Shown: one piece after another, positions 18,711-27,980 of the stretch
How the letters are laid out: each line of letters starts with the position of its first letter
How positions within the stretch are numbered: the first letter of the stretch is position 1
Assembly (NCBI GenBank): GCA_020853885.1
Contig: JADYXZ010000020.1
Span: 248,001 to 312,000 of the forward strand
From: Bradyrhizobiaceae bacterium
Lineage (GTDB): Bacteria > Pseudomonadota > Alphaproteobacteria > Rhizobiales > Xanthobacteraceae
Length of the DNA stretch: 64,000 nucleotides
Reading direction: 5' to 3'
Notes under the pieces: model-generated
What the model was told of the DNA's origin: nothing
The model's input: the letters and a program-made list of their open reading frames with translations, nothing else
Databases searched by the model: none
Translations under genes and position numbers: made by a program

Positions 18711-21581
18711 ATGACCAGGCAGCGCAAACGCAGCCGCCGCGATTCCGGCCTGATCGGCCGCGCGCGGGAAGCGGCCATGCTCGGCAAGCTCATCCGTAAC
18801 GCTGCCGCGGGACGCGGAGCGACGGTCTTCATTTGCGGCGAGGCTGGCATCGGCAAAACGGCGTTACTCGATGCCGCGCTGGCCGGAGCCGGACTCGTCG
18901 AGATCCGCGCCGCCGCCAGTGCCGTCGGCGGCGGACCGCTTGCGCCGGTTGCCTCGCTCCTGCACGCGCTGAAACGAAACATGAAGGGCGCGCCCGCCGA
19001 CAAGGCGGAAGCTGTCCTGCGTGTCCTTGCCGCAAGCGGCGGACAGCCGGGGACTCCCGCCAATCGCGCCGCGCAGTTCAGCGAGATCGGCGGAGTCTTC
19101 GCCGCGGCGGCGCACAAGCAGCCGCTGGCGGTTGTGATCGACGACGCGCACTGGGCGGATCACGCCACGTTGGAGTTCCTGCCCCATCTCGCGGAGATTG
19201 CCCGCAGCGAGCCGATGCTCGTGGCGGTCGCCTTCCGCGACGATGAGGTGCCGCGCGGGCATCCGATGCGCGCCGCGCGCGAGGCCGTACGCCGTGCGGG
19301 CCGGCTGGAGGAGATTGAGCTCCGGCCTCTGAACGGAGCCGAGACCGCCGAGCTGGTCCTCGCTCTCGCGGGTGCCTCGCCGCCCGACCTTGTCGAGACG
19401 GTCGCCGGGCGCAGTGGCGGCATTCCCCTCTTCGTCGAAGCGCTGGTCGGCATCCTGAAACAGCATGACGGCATCAATGCCGGGGCCGCGCTTGCGTCCC
19501 TGCCTCTGCCGGACACGATCCGCGACGCGGTGTTGATGCGCGTCGATCTCTTGTCGCCGGCCGGGCGGCAGGCGGCGGAAACCGCAGCAGCCGGCGGCTC
19601 GGCCCTCGATCTGCGCCTGCTCGCCGAAATCAGCGGTGAAGAAAGCGGGATCGAGGAGCTTCTGGAAGCGAACGTGCTGGTGGAGCAGGACGGCGGCCTG
19701 GCCGGATTCCGCACGCAGCTCGCACGCGAGGCCGTTTACTCCGCGATACCCTGGACGCGGCGGCGCGCGCTGCACCGGCGCTACGCTGAAGCATTGGCGC
19801 GGCGCGACAGCGACGCAAGCTCGCTCGCCGACCACTGGCTCAAGGCGGGTGAAGGCGCCAAAGCGTGCCGCGCCTTGCTGGAAGGCGCCGCGCGCTCGCG
19901 CACGCTGCATGCCCACCGCGACGCGGTTCAGCTTCTGCGCTGCGCGCTCGACATCTGGCCGCAGGGGTTCGACGAGCAGGAGCGTCTCGCCGCCCTCGAT
20001 CAGCTCGGCGATTGCGCCCAGCTTGCGGGGCGTCTCGCCGAAGCGGCGCAGGCGTGGCGCGAGGTCGCCGACTCGGCGGCGGGCGCGCAGAGCTTCGCCG
20101 CCGCCGGCCGCGCGCTGCGCAAGCTCGCGAACCTGCACGAGCTGAACTGTGACTGGAGCCGCGCCATCGAGGCGCGCCAGGAGGCGATCGTCGCCTTTGC
20201 CGCGGCCGGCGAGCCGGCGGAGGCGGCCCTTGAGGGCATCACCGCGGCGATCCGGCTGCGCATGTCAGCGCGCTATGGCGCGGCGCTGGAAATCCTCGTC
20301 CGCGCGAGCGCCGACGCCGAGGCCGCCGTGCGCGCGGACCTGAAGGTGCGCATCGAGGCGCTCAAGGGCAATATCGAGGCGCGCTCGGGCCTCGTCGACG
20401 AAGGCGTGGCAGCGACCCGCGCGGCGCTGGAGAAGGCGCTGGCGCTGGAGAACCCGGCGCTCGCGGGCGAGGTCTATCAGCGCCTCGCCGACGCGATCGA
20501 GCGGTCGAGCAGGCACAAGCAGGCCGCCTCGGTCGGCCAGACCGGCATTTCATTCTGCAACGATCACGGTCTGGCCGGCCCCGAGGTCGCCTGCCTCACC
20601 TGCATGGGCTGGATTCTCGTGCGCAGCGGCGACTGGGAGGAGGCGCTCGATGCGTCGCGGCAGATTCTCGCTTCGCCCGCCTGCGTTCCGCCGGCGCGCC
20701 TCGGCGCCCTCCTCTTCATCGGCCTCGTCCAGGTGTTCCGCGGCGACCTGAAGAACGGCGAAGGAAGCCTGCTCGAAGCCGAGGCCATCGCCCGGCGCGT
20801 CGACCATGCGCTCGGGACGATTCATTCGTCCTGGGGCCTGGCTGTCCATGCAGCCATCATCGGCAATCTCGATTCAGCCACCCAGCGCTTCCGCAGCATC
20901 CTTGCGCGGCTCGATGCGATCGACGTGGATCATGCGTTCATTCCGGTCTTGCGCTCGGCAGCCACGTGCCTCGCCCATGCCGGCGACAAGAAAGGATTGC
21001 AGGTCTGCGGCGAGGTGCTCGGCCAGAGCGCGGCAGCCTTCAGCAATCCCGAGCCGCTCTCGGCGCTTGCACACATGCTCGGCGAGATCGCCTGGCTCGA
21101 TGGAGACGTCGAGCGCGCCGCGGGACAGTTCGAGCGCGCTGTATCCCTGATCGAGGACTGGGATCTGCCGCGCGAGCGGATCGAGAGCCAGCTTCGGGCC
21201 GCGGCGGCCTGTGCGGCGCTCGACAAGCCTGCGGCCGCCGCCGATTTCGCGCGCGCCGCGGCGCGGGGAGCGGAGCGGCTGGGCGCGCGCCCACTGGTGC
21301 AGGCCGCCCGCGCGCAGCTCCGCGCGCTCGGTCAGCCGCTCGACGGCGCGCGCGGCGCACGCCGCGCCGCGCAGGGTGGCCTCACTGTCCGGCAACGGGA
21401 AATCCTCGCGTCGATCGCCCGGGGCCTCACCGACAAGGAGATCGCCCGCGCGCTTCGCCTCAGCCCGCGCACGGTTGAAATGCACGTCGCGCACGTTCTG
21501 ACAGCGCTCGACTGCCGCAACCGGGCGGAAGCCGTGCGCAAGGCGACGGAGGCCGGCGTCCTGCCGGCGCGCGGCGGCTAG
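18711..21581 (+). CDS. LuxR-family transcriptional regulator with AAA ATPase and repeat domains (LAL/MalT-like)
   Basis: A 956-residue signal-transducing regulator of the large ATP-binding LuxR (LAL) class. An N-terminal ATPase has Walker A GEAGIGKT at residues 43-50 and Walker B LAVVIDDAHWAD near 139-150. The long middle is helical, with TPR-like repeats (for example EAAQAWREVADSA and AARGAERLGARP). The C-terminal LuxR/GerE HTH at about 889-945 has LTVRQREILASIARGLTDKEIARAL. Such proteins normally bind an inducer through the repeat region and activate a nearby gene set; here the only same-strand neighbours are the methyltransferase and the small protein. Inducer unknown. Confidence 0.92.
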   Translation: MTRQRKRSRRDSGLIGRAREAAMLGKLIRNAAAGRGATVFICGEAGIGKTALLDAALAGAGLVEIRAAASAVGGGPLAPVASLLHALKRNMKGAPADKAEAVLRVLAASGGQPGTPANRAAQFSEIGGVFAAAAHKQPLAVVIDDAHWADHATLEFLPHLAEIARSEPMLVAVAFRDDEVPRGHPMRAAREAVRRAGRLEEIELRPLNGAETAELVLALAGASPPDLVETVAGRSGGIPLFVEALVGILKQHDGINAGAALASLPLPDTIRDAVLMRVDLLSPAGRQAAETAAAGGSALDLRLLAEISGEESGIEELLEANVLVEQDGGLAGFRTQLAREAVYSAIPWTRRRALHRRYAEALARRDSDASSLADHWLKAGEGAKACRALLEGAARSRTLHAHRDAVQLLRCALDIWPQGFDEQERLAALDQLGDCAQLAGRLAEAAQAWREVADSAAGAQSFAAAGRALRKLANLHELNCDWSRAIEARQEAIVAFAAAGEPAEAALEGITAAIRLRMSARYGAALEILVRASADAEAAVRADLKVRIEALKGNIEARSGLVDEGVAATRAALEKALALENPALAGEVYQRLADAIERSSRHKQAASVGQTGISFCNDHGLAGPEVACLTCMGWILVRSGDWEEALDASRQILASPACVPPARLGALLFIGLVQVFRGDLKNGEGSLLEAEAIARRVDHALGTIHSSWGLAVHAAIIGNLDSATQRFRSILARLDAIDVDHAFIPVLRSAATCLAHAGDKKGLQVCGEVLGQSAAAFSNPEPLSALAHMLGEIAWLDGDVERAAGQFERAVSLIEDWDLPRERIESQLRAAAACAALDKPAAAADFARAAARGAERLGARPLVQAARAQLRALGQPLDGARGARRAAQGGLTVRQREILASIARGLTDKEIARALRLSPRTVEMHVAHVLTALDCRNRAEAVRKATEAGVLPARGG

Positions 21582-21584
21582 CCG

Positions 21585-22910
21585 TTATTGCAGCGCTTCG
21601 CCGTGCTGGGTGACGTCGAGGCCCATGCGCTCGGCTTCCGGGCTGACGCGCAGCCCGACCAGCAGATCGACGACCTTCAGGACGACAAAGGTCGCCACGG
21701 CGCACCAGACGATCGTCACGACGACGCCGATCGCTTGGGTCTGCAGCTGCGCGGCATTCCCTTCGAGCAGGCCGGGCGAGCCCGTGGGATTGGCGGGCGA
21801 GGCCGACAGGGCGCCGACCGCAAAGACGCCGGTGGCGAGCGTGCCGATCACGCCGCCCACGCCGTGAATGCCGAAGACGTCGAGCGAGTCGTCGTAGCGC
21901 AGGCGCTGTTTGAGCCAGGTGCACGCCCAGAAGCAGACGATCCCAGCGACGCCGCCGATGATGAGGGCGTGCCACGGCAGCACGAAGCCCGACGCGGGCG
22001 TGATCGTGCCGAGGCCGGCGATTGCCCCGGAGAGAATCCCGAGCACCGAAGGCTTGCCGCGCGTCCACCATTCGGCCGCCATCCAGCCGATCGCGCCCAT
22101 GGATGCGCCGAGGTGCGTGACCAGGATCGCCATGGTGGCGCGGGAGCCCGCGCCGAGTGCGGAGCCACCGTTGAAGCCGAACCAGCCGACCCAGAGCAGG
22201 CTCGTGCCGATCACGGCGAGCGAAAGGTCGAACGGCGAAAGGTTCTCGCTGCCGTAGCCGTGGCGCGCGCCAAGCACGAGGCAGGCGACGAGCCCGGCGA
22301 CGCCGGCATTGATGTGGACGACGGTGCCGCCGGCAAAGTCGAGCAGTCCCCACTCGCCGAGGAAGCCGCCGCCCCAGACCCAGTGGGCGATGGGGACATA
22401 GACGATGAAGAGCCAGAGTGCTGCGAACAGCACGAACGCGGAGAAGCGCATGCGGTCGGCCACCGAGCCCGCGACGAGCGCCACGGTGATGATGGCGAAG
22501 GTCATCTGGAACGCGGCGAACAGGCTCTCCGGCAGGTTGGCGGCGAGATCGTTCACGGATTCGAGGCTCATGCCCGCCAGGAAGAACCGGTCGAGCGAGC
22601 CGATGACAGAGCCGCCGCCGACGAAGGTGAGGCTGTAGCCCGCGATCATCCACAGCACGGAGACGAGCATGGCGGCGGCAAAGCACTGGGCCATGACGGC
22701 GAGCAGGTGCTTCTTGCGCACCATGCCGGCATAGAGAAGCGCGAGGCCGGGCAGCGTCATCAACAGAACGAGCGCGGTGGCCGTCGTGATCCAGGCGGTA
22801 TCGGCGCCGTCGATGGTGGGTCCTTGCGCGAGCGCGGGCGAGGCGGCGAGGCCGGCGAGCGTTGCCGCCGTCCAGCCGAGAATGCGGCGCGAGGCCGATG
22901 CGGTTTTCAT
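21585..22910 (-). CDS. amtB: ammonium transporter AmtB (second copy)
   Basis: A 441-residue paralogue of the first AmtB, with the same order of motifs: LLYAGMVRKKHLLAV, FAAFQMTFAIITVALV, HWVWGGGFLG, DFAGGTVVHINAG, GWFGFNGGSA and DVFGIHGVGGVIG. Both pore histidines are kept. The N-terminal signal-like segment ends ASPALAQG. GGGGAG precedes the ATG at 22910. It lies 29 bases after the second glnK and ends only three bases after the stop of the convergent LuxR-type regulator. The sequence is clearly diverged from copy 1, so this is an old duplication. Confidence 0.96.
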   Translation of the reverse strand: MKTASASRRILGWTAATLAGLAASPALAQGPTIDGADTAWITTATALVLLMTLPGLALLYAGMVRKKHLLAVMAQCFAAAMLVSVLWMIAGYSLTFVGGGSVIGSLDRFFLAGMSLESVNDLAANLPESLFAAFQMTFAIITVALVAGSVADRMRFSAFVLFAALWLFIVYVPIAHWVWGGGFLGEWGLLDFAGGTVVHINAGVAGLVACLVLGARHGYGSENLSPFDLSLAVIGTSLLWVGWFGFNGGSALGAGSRATMAILVTHLGASMGAIGWMAAEWWTRGKPSVLGILSGAIAGLGTITPASGFVLPWHALIIGGVAGIVCFWACTWLKQRLRYDDSLDVFGIHGVGGVIGTLATGVFAVGALSASPANPTGSPGLLEGNAAQLQTQAIGVVVTIVWCAVATFVVLKVVDLLVGLRVSPEAERMGLDVTQHGEALQ

Positions 22911-22939
22911 GGATGCTCCCCCCTGAAGAATTCGCGCGG

Positions 22940-23290
<351 letters not shown>

Positions 23291-23446
23291 TTAATTGCCG
23301 AGGCCCAAGGCGGACTCCGCCGGCTGGAAAACATATCGGCAATGTGATCGAAAATTAAGCTGCCCCGCTGCTCCGGCGGGAAGCATTCAGCATAAAGAAT
23401 GGGCAGATTGGGGGGCCGTCCCGGGCCGGGCGAACAGCCCGCTCTT

Positions 23447-24307
23447 CTATTCCCGGCGGTCCCGGATCAGACCCTCCTGCGCTACCGAGGCGATCAGCGT
23501 CCCGTCCCGCTTGAAAATGAGCCCGCGGGCGAAGCCGCGCGCACCGTCGGCGTTCGGGGTGTCCTGCGCGTAGAGCAGCCATTCGTCGGCGCGGAAGGGG
23601 CGGTGAAACCAGAGCGCGTGGTCGATGCTCGCGCCCTGAATGGATTTCTCGAACACGGTGCGGCCGTGCGGGATGAGCGCGGAATCGAGCAGCATCATGT
23701 CGGAGGCATAGGCCAGCACGCACTGATGGATCGCCGGATCCTCCGGCAACGGTGCGGTCGTGCGCATCCAGACATGAAAACGCGGCTCGCGATGATCGCG
23801 CGACAGATAGCGCGCGAACTGCACGGGCCGCATCTCGATCGGCCGCTCGCGCTCGTAATAGCGGCGCACCGGGTCCGGCATCATCGGCAGCACGCGCGCC
23901 TTCATCTCGTCTTCGCCGGGCAGCTCTTCGGGCGGCGGGACCTTCGGCATCTCGGCCTGATGCGAGAAGCCGGTCTCCTCGCGATGGAACGAGGCGATCA
24001 TGGAGAAGATCGCCTTGCCGTGCTGGATCGCCTTGACGCCGCGCGTGGTGAAGCTGCCGCCGTCGCGGATGCGGTCGACCTCGTAGATGATCGGCACCTT
24101 GGGGTCGCCGGGCAGGATGAAATAGGCGTGCAGCGAATGGGCGGCGCGGTCATCGACCGTGCGCGTCGCGGCGACGAGCGCCTGCCCGATCACCTGGCCG
24201 CCGAACACGCGCTGCCAGCCGACCTGCGGACTCATGCCGCGATAGAGGTTCACTTCCAGCCGCTCGAGATCGAGCACCTCGAGGAGAGTCTTGACGGCGC
24301 TCGTCAT
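23447..24307 (-). CDS. tesB: acyl-CoA thioesterase II (TesB)
   Basis: A 286-residue double-hotdog thioesterase that hydrolyses medium- and long-chain acyl-CoA. It shows the TesB opening LLEVLDLERLEVNLYRG, the segment RVFGGQVIGQAL, the HSLHAYFILPGD motif and the C-terminal catalytic-region pattern LAYASDMMLLDSAL followed by SIDHALWFHRPFRADEWLLY. It is divergent from the neighbouring monooxygenase gene, sharing a 117-base intergenic region. Confidence 0.95.
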   Translation of the reverse strand: MTSAVKTLLEVLDLERLEVNLYRGMSPQVGWQRVFGGQVIGQALVAATRTVDDRAAHSLHAYFILPGDPKVPIIYEVDRIRDGGSFTTRGVKAIQHGKAIFSMIASFHREETGFSHQAEMPKVPPPEELPGEDEMKARVLPMMPDPVRRYYERERPIEMRPVQFARYLSRDHREPRFHVWMRTTAPLPEDPAIHQCVLAYASDMMLLDSALIPHGRTVFEKSIQGASIDHALWFHRPFRADEWLLYAQDTPNADGARGFARGLIFKRDGTLIASVAQEGLIRDRRE

Positions 24308-24424
24308 TCGGTCGGCACCTGTGCGGGAAAAGAGACGCGGCGAAGCGGATTGCGCCCGGAAAGGCGGCCCGTCAAGGGCGGCGGGCCGCATGGGCGCCCC
24401 CGGTCGCGTGGAGTAGGATGCGGC

Positions 24425-25660
24425 ATGGGTCAGAAATCGCGCACCGATCGAGCCGACGTGGCGATCGCCGGCGCCGGCGCGGCGGGGCTTTCGCTCGCGG
24501 CGGCGCTGGCGCAGGCGTTGCGGCCCGGTTTCGTAGTCGTCGTTTCCGATCCGGCGCTGGCGCGCGAGCCGGCGCAGGACGACCGCGTGTCGGCGATCGC
24601 GCCGGCGGCGCGGCGGCTGCTCACGGCCATCGGCGCGTGGGAGCGGCTCTCCGAGCCGCCGCAGCCGATCGTGGCGATGGAGATCACCGACAGCCGGCTC
24701 GACGACGTGATGCGGCCGACGTTTCTCTCGTTCGGGGAGGGTGCCGGCGAAGGCGAGCCGCTCGCGCACATGGCGGAGAACCGCGCGGTGCTCATCGCGC
24801 TGCGGGCGGTGGCGCAGGAAGCGGGCGTGCGCTTCGAGACTGCGGCGGTGGAGAATTTCACCGCCGATGACGACGGCATCGACGTGCAGCTTGCGGGCGG
24901 CGACGCCATCCATGCGCGGCTCTTGGTGGCGGCGGATGGTTCGCGCTCGAAGTTGCGAACGCTTGCCGGGATCAAGACCGTCAACTGGTCCTACGGGCAG
25001 TCGGGCATCGTCGCGACGATCGGGCACGAGCGCGATCACGAAGGGCGGGCGACGCAGCATTTCCTGGCGAGCGGGCCGTTCGCGATCCTGCCGCTATCGG
25101 GCCGGCGCTCGTCGATCGTATGGAACGAGCCGCCGGAAGAGGCCGCGCGGTTGGTGGCGCTGCCGGCGGACGCGTTTCACGCGGAATTGGAAAAACGGTT
25201 CGGGCTGAAGCTCGGCGAGATCGAGGTGCTGTCGCCTCCGCGCGCCTATCCGCTCGGGTTCAGCATCGCGCGCAGCTTCGTCGCCGACCGGCTCGCGCTC
25301 GTCGGCGACGCCGCGCATCTCGTGCATCCGATCGCCGGGCAGGGGCTCAATCTCGGCCTGCGCGACGTGGCGGCGCTCGCCGAGTGCGTCGCCGAGGCGG
25401 CGCGGCTCGGGCTCGACATCGGCGCGCCGGACGTCCTCGCGCGCTACGAACGCTGGCGGCGGTTCGACACGACGGCGATGGGCTTCTCGATGGACACGCT
25501 GAACCGCCTGTTCTCGAACCGCTCCGATGCGCTGCGGCTCCTGCGCGATCTCGGGCTCGGCATCGTCGAGCGCGCGCCGCGGCTGAAACAGTTTTTCGCG
25601 GCGGAGGCGGCGGGGGCCGCCGGCAAGGTGCCGCGGCTCCTGCGCGGCGAGGCGCTTTAG
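24425..25660 (+). CDS. UbiH/UbiF/COQ6-family FAD monooxygenase
   Basis: A 411-residue flavoprotein hydroxylase of the ubiquinone synthesis family. The FAD-binding GAGAAGLSLAAAL is near residue 15, the DG motif is LLVAADGSRSKLR, and the C-terminal GDAAHLVHPIAGQGLNLGLRD signature is complete. Members hydroxylate the benzenoid ring of ubiquinone at C1, C5 or C6; which position cannot be told here. The ATG at 24425 follows TAGGA. The opposite-strand neighbour is tesB, a common arrangement in Rhizobiales (from memory). Confidence 0.92.
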   Translation: MGQKSRTDRADVAIAGAGAAGLSLAAALAQALRPGFVVVVSDPALAREPAQDDRVSAIAPAARRLLTAIGAWERLSEPPQPIVAMEITDSRLDDVMRPTFLSFGEGAGEGEPLAHMAENRAVLIALRAVAQEAGVRFETAAVENFTADDDGIDVQLAGGDAIHARLLVAADGSRSKLRTLAGIKTVNWSYGQSGIVATIGHERDHEGRATQHFLASGPFAILPLSGRRSSIVWNEPPEEAARLVALPADAFHAELEKRFGLKLGEIEVLSPPRAYPLGFSIARSFVADRLALVGDAAHLVHPIAGQGLNLGLRDVAALAECVAEAARLGLDIGAPDVLARYERWRRFDTTAMGFSMDTLNRLFSNRSDALRLLRDLGLGIVERAPRLKQFFAAEAAGAAGKVPRLLRGEAL

Positions 25661-25688
25661 CCGAATCCGGTTTGGATCGGCATACTCC

Positions 25689-25816
25689 GCTCATTCCCGC
25701 CCTCGGGTCTTGCCTTCGGCTCGCCCGAGGGCAGGCTCCAGCGGGAATCCAGTGTTACAAGCATCGGTCGTGCGAGTTGCTCTGGGTCCCCGCTTGTGCG
25801 GGGACGAGCGGGATAT
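25689..25816 (+). repeat. double-hairpin repeat, ATTCCCGC/GTCCCCGC family, copy 2 with nested insert
   Basis: The same two-hairpin plan as 2675-2768: ATTCCCGC with GCGGGAAT, then GTCCCCGC with GCGGGGAC around TTGT, ending GAGCGGGATAT. The first loop carries an extra piece starting CCTCGGG and ending CCCGAGGGCAGGCT, itself an inverted repeat. It fills the gap between the converging monooxygenase and Trm112-like genes. Confidence 0.78.
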
Positions 25817-25833
25817 GAATTCGATGGAGCGGC

Positions 25834-26040
25834 CTAGCGCTTCGCCAGCTCGGCTTCGTCGAGCTTGCGCGCTTCCTCCGGCAGCATGATGGGGATGCCG
25901 TCGCGGATCGGGTAGGCGAGCCTGGCGGCGCGGGAGATCAGCTCCTGGCGCTCGCGGTCATATTCCAGCGTGCTCTTGGTGAGCGGGCAGACGAGAATTT
26001 CCAGAAGCTTCGGATCGATCTGCGAGCGGCCTTCGGGCAT
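25834..26040 (-). CDS. Trm112/YcaR-family small protein
   Basis: A 68-residue UPF0434/Trm112-like protein: [19 protein letters not shown] then [25 protein letters not shown], which is the family pattern. In eukaryotes and archaea Trm112 is the activator subunit of several methyltransferases; the bacterial role is not established. Only one of the usual zinc cysteines remains, as is normal for bacterial members. It lies last in a minus-strand row after the CnoX-like and LON-domain genes. Confidence 0.9.
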   Translation of the reverse strand: MPEGRSQIDPKLLEILVCPLTKSTLEYDRERQELISRAARLAYPIRDGIPIMLPEEARKLDEAELAKR

Positions 26041-26061
26041 CCTGCCCTCCGTTATTGATTT

Positions 26062-26135
26062 GCGCGCGATCTCTTCCGAAAACCGGTTCCCACCCTCGGA
26101 TCAAGCCCGAGGGCAGGCTTTTTCGGGATCACGCG
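26062..26135. repeat. partial GCGCGTGATC-family repeat with nested insert
   Basis: GCGCGCGATCTCTTCCGAAA and TTTTTCGGGATCACGCGC form the outer hairpin arms; the full two-hairpin version is at 52940-53040. Between CCCAC and TTTTCGGG there is an added CCTCGGATCAAG then CCCGAGGGCAGGCT, an inverted repeat like that inside 25689-25816. It directly abuts the stop codon of the LON-domain gene. Confidence 0.75.
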
Positions 26136-26804
26136 CTATTGCAACGGCTTTTCGCCGCCTTCGCCCTGTTCGGCAAGGGCGAATTCGGTGACGGCAATGA
26201 GCAGCTCCGCGCGCGACTTGAGGTCGGCGGCCTCGAGCAGCGCCTGCTTTTCCTTCGGTCCGTAGGGCGACATCATGGAGAGGCCGTTGACGAGCGCCTC
26301 GATCGGCGCCTCGCGGATGCCGGCCCAGTCGGCCTCGATGCTGTTGGCCTCGAGATATTCGGCCAGCGTTTTCAAGAGCGCGTCGCGGTCGACATCCGTG
26401 CCGGCGTTCGGCGTGAAATCGACCTCGAAATCACTGTAGGCGACGCGGCACTGGCGATACGGCGTGATCACCGTCAGTTCCTCGCGCACGCGGAAGCGCG
26501 CGACGCCGCTCAGCGCGATCAGGTAGCGGCCGTCGCCGGTCTCCTGGAATTGCGTGATGCGGCCGACGCAGCCGACGTCATAAAGGGGCGGATTCGGCGC
26601 GGCGCCCGGCGCCGTTTCGTCCGGCTGGATCATGCCGATGAGGCGCGCGCCCCTGAGCGCGTCGTCGATCATCGCGAGATAGCGCGGCTCGAAAATATTG
26701 AGCGGCAGGTTGCCGCGCGGCAGCAGGAGCGCGCCGGTCAGCGGAAACACCGGGATCGTGTCCGGCAGATCCGCGGGGCCGCGATAATTGACGTTCGACG
26801 CCAT
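26136..26804 (-). CDS. LON peptidase substrate-binding (N-terminal) domain protein
   Basis: A 222-residue stand-alone LON N-terminal domain protein (PF02190 type) without ATPase or protease domains. IPVFPLTGALLLPRGNLPLNIFEPRYL and GVARFRVREEL are typical. Its function is unknown; such proteins may bind unfolded substrates. It follows the CnoX-like gene by 24 bases and precedes the Trm112-like gene, a conserved alphaproteobacterial trio. The C-terminus abuts a repeat. Confidence 0.93.
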   Translation of the reverse strand: MASNVNYRGPADLPDTIPVFPLTGALLLPRGNLPLNIFEPRYLAMIDDALRGARLIGMIQPDETAPGAAPNPPLYDVGCVGRITQFQETGDGRYLIALSGVARFRVREELTVITPYRQCRVAYSDFEVDFTPNAGTDVDRDALLKTLAEYLEANSIEADWAGIREAPIEALVNGLSMMSPYGPKEKQALLEAADLKSRAELLIAVTEFALAEQGEGGEKPLQ

Positions 26805-26828
26805 GATCGCCTCCGGATGGAGGTGCGT

Positions 26829-27734
26829 TCAGGAGAACAGAAGCGAAGAGAGCCGGCGGCGGCCTTCCACCGTCATCTCGTCGGCCGGGCCCCAGGCCTC
26901 GAAGAATTGCAGGAGCTGCTTGCGCGCGGCGTCTTCGTTCCAGTTGCGCTGCCGGCGGATGATCTCCAGCAGATGATCGAGCGCCTGCTCGCGCATGCCC
27001 TTGGCGTTGAGCGCAACCGCGAGATCGAAGCGCGCCTGATGATCGGCGGCGTTGGTCGCAACCTTCGCTTCGAGGTCCGCAAGATCGCCGACCGAGGCCG
27101 CGCGCTCGGCGAGCTCGAGTGCGGCGCGTGCCGTGGCGACGGCGGGGTCGTTCTCTTTTCCCTTCGGCACCAGTGACAAGGTCTGCTGCGCGGCGGCGAG
27201 GTTGCCGCCTTCGACATGGCTGCGGGCGAGGCCGCCCAGCGCGTGGACGTTGTCGGATTCCTCGGCGAGCACTTGTGCGTAGAGCTCGGCTGCGCCGGCG
27301 GCGTCGCCGGCCATCAGCAGCGCGTCCGCTTCCTTCAGGATGTCGCCGACGCCGCCCTCGATCTTGCCGGCGAGGCGCTCGACAAAGGCGGCGACCTGGC
27401 TCTCCGGCAGCGCGCCCATGAAGCCGTCGACCGGCTGGCCGTTGACGAACGCATACACGGTCGGGATCGATTGGATGCCGAGCTGCTGGGCGACCGCGGG
27501 GTGCTCGTCGATGTTCATCTTGACGAGCTTCACCTTGCCCTTGGCGGCGCGGATCACCTTTTCGATGACCGGGCTCAGCGTCTTGCAGGGGCCGCACCAG
27601 GGCGCCCAGAAATCGACCAGTACCGGCCGCTTGCGCGACTCCTCCACCACGTCCTGCATGAAGGTCTGGGTGGTGGTGTCGGAGACGAGGTTGTCACCCG
27701 CCGCGGGTGCGGCCTGTCCCTGATTGAGCAGCAT
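26829..27734 (-). CDS. thioredoxin-domain co-chaperone (CnoX/YbbN-like)
   Basis: A 301-residue protein with an N-terminal thioredoxin domain that keeps the active WCGPCK motif, and a C-terminal TPR region (ELYAQVLAEESDNVHALGGLAR; then FDLAVALNAKGMREQALDHLLEIIRR). Proteins of the YbbN/CnoX family hand oxidised or unfolded clients to GroEL and DnaK. I use the ATG at 27734; an upstream in-frame ATG at 27836 lies inside the double-hairpin element and would add a non-conserved tail. First of a three-gene minus-strand group. Confidence 0.92.
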   Translation of the reverse strand: MLLNQGQAAPAAGDNLVSDTTTQTFMQDVVEESRKRPVLVDFWAPWCGPCKTLSPVIEKVIRAAKGKVKLVKMNIDEHPAVAQQLGIQSIPTVYAFVNGQPVDGFMGALPESQVAAFVERLAGKIEGGVGDILKEADALLMAGDAAGAAELYAQVLAEESDNVHALGGLARSHVEGGNLAAAQQTLSLVPKGKENDPAVATARAALELAERAASVGDLADLEAKVATNAADHQARFDLAVALNAKGMREQALDHLLEIIRRQRNWNEDAARKQLLQFFEAWGPADEMTVEGRRRLSSLLFS

Positions 27735-27807
27735 GCGGCGCTCCGCTCCTCTTGATCCAAAATCCCCCGATAGATGGGAGGTTTGGGCGCGGAATGCAAT
27801 CGGCGCC

Positions 27808-27971
27808 CAGTGTCGTGGTTCAGAAATTCGCTTCATTCCTGCAGCGAGTCGTTCAAGCGAATTTCTGAACCAAACGACACTGGAATCAAAGAGTTGCTAG
27901 TGTCCGTCGAATCCGAAGTTCGCTCCCGAGCTTGTCGCAAAGTCAAGCGAACTTCGGATTCGGGACACTAG
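27808..27971 (+). repeat. CTAGTGTC double-hairpin element, copy C
   Basis: Same plan as copies A and B, in the same orientation. The left end is CAGTGTCG instead of TAGTGTCG with a matching change on the other arm (CGACACTG), a compensating pair. GGTTCAGAAATTCGC and GAATCCGAAGTTCGC arms are intact. It lies between the start of the CnoX-like gene and the end of the prolyl-tRNA editing gene. Four GANTC sites are present. Confidence 0.92.
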
Positions 27972-27980
27972 CCGGCTTGG

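Noticed and set aside
25834-26040. Trm112-like protein as a partner for the methyltransferase at 17832-18638
   Set aside because: They are eight kilobases apart on opposite strands, and the Trm112-like gene belongs to a conserved unrelated trio.
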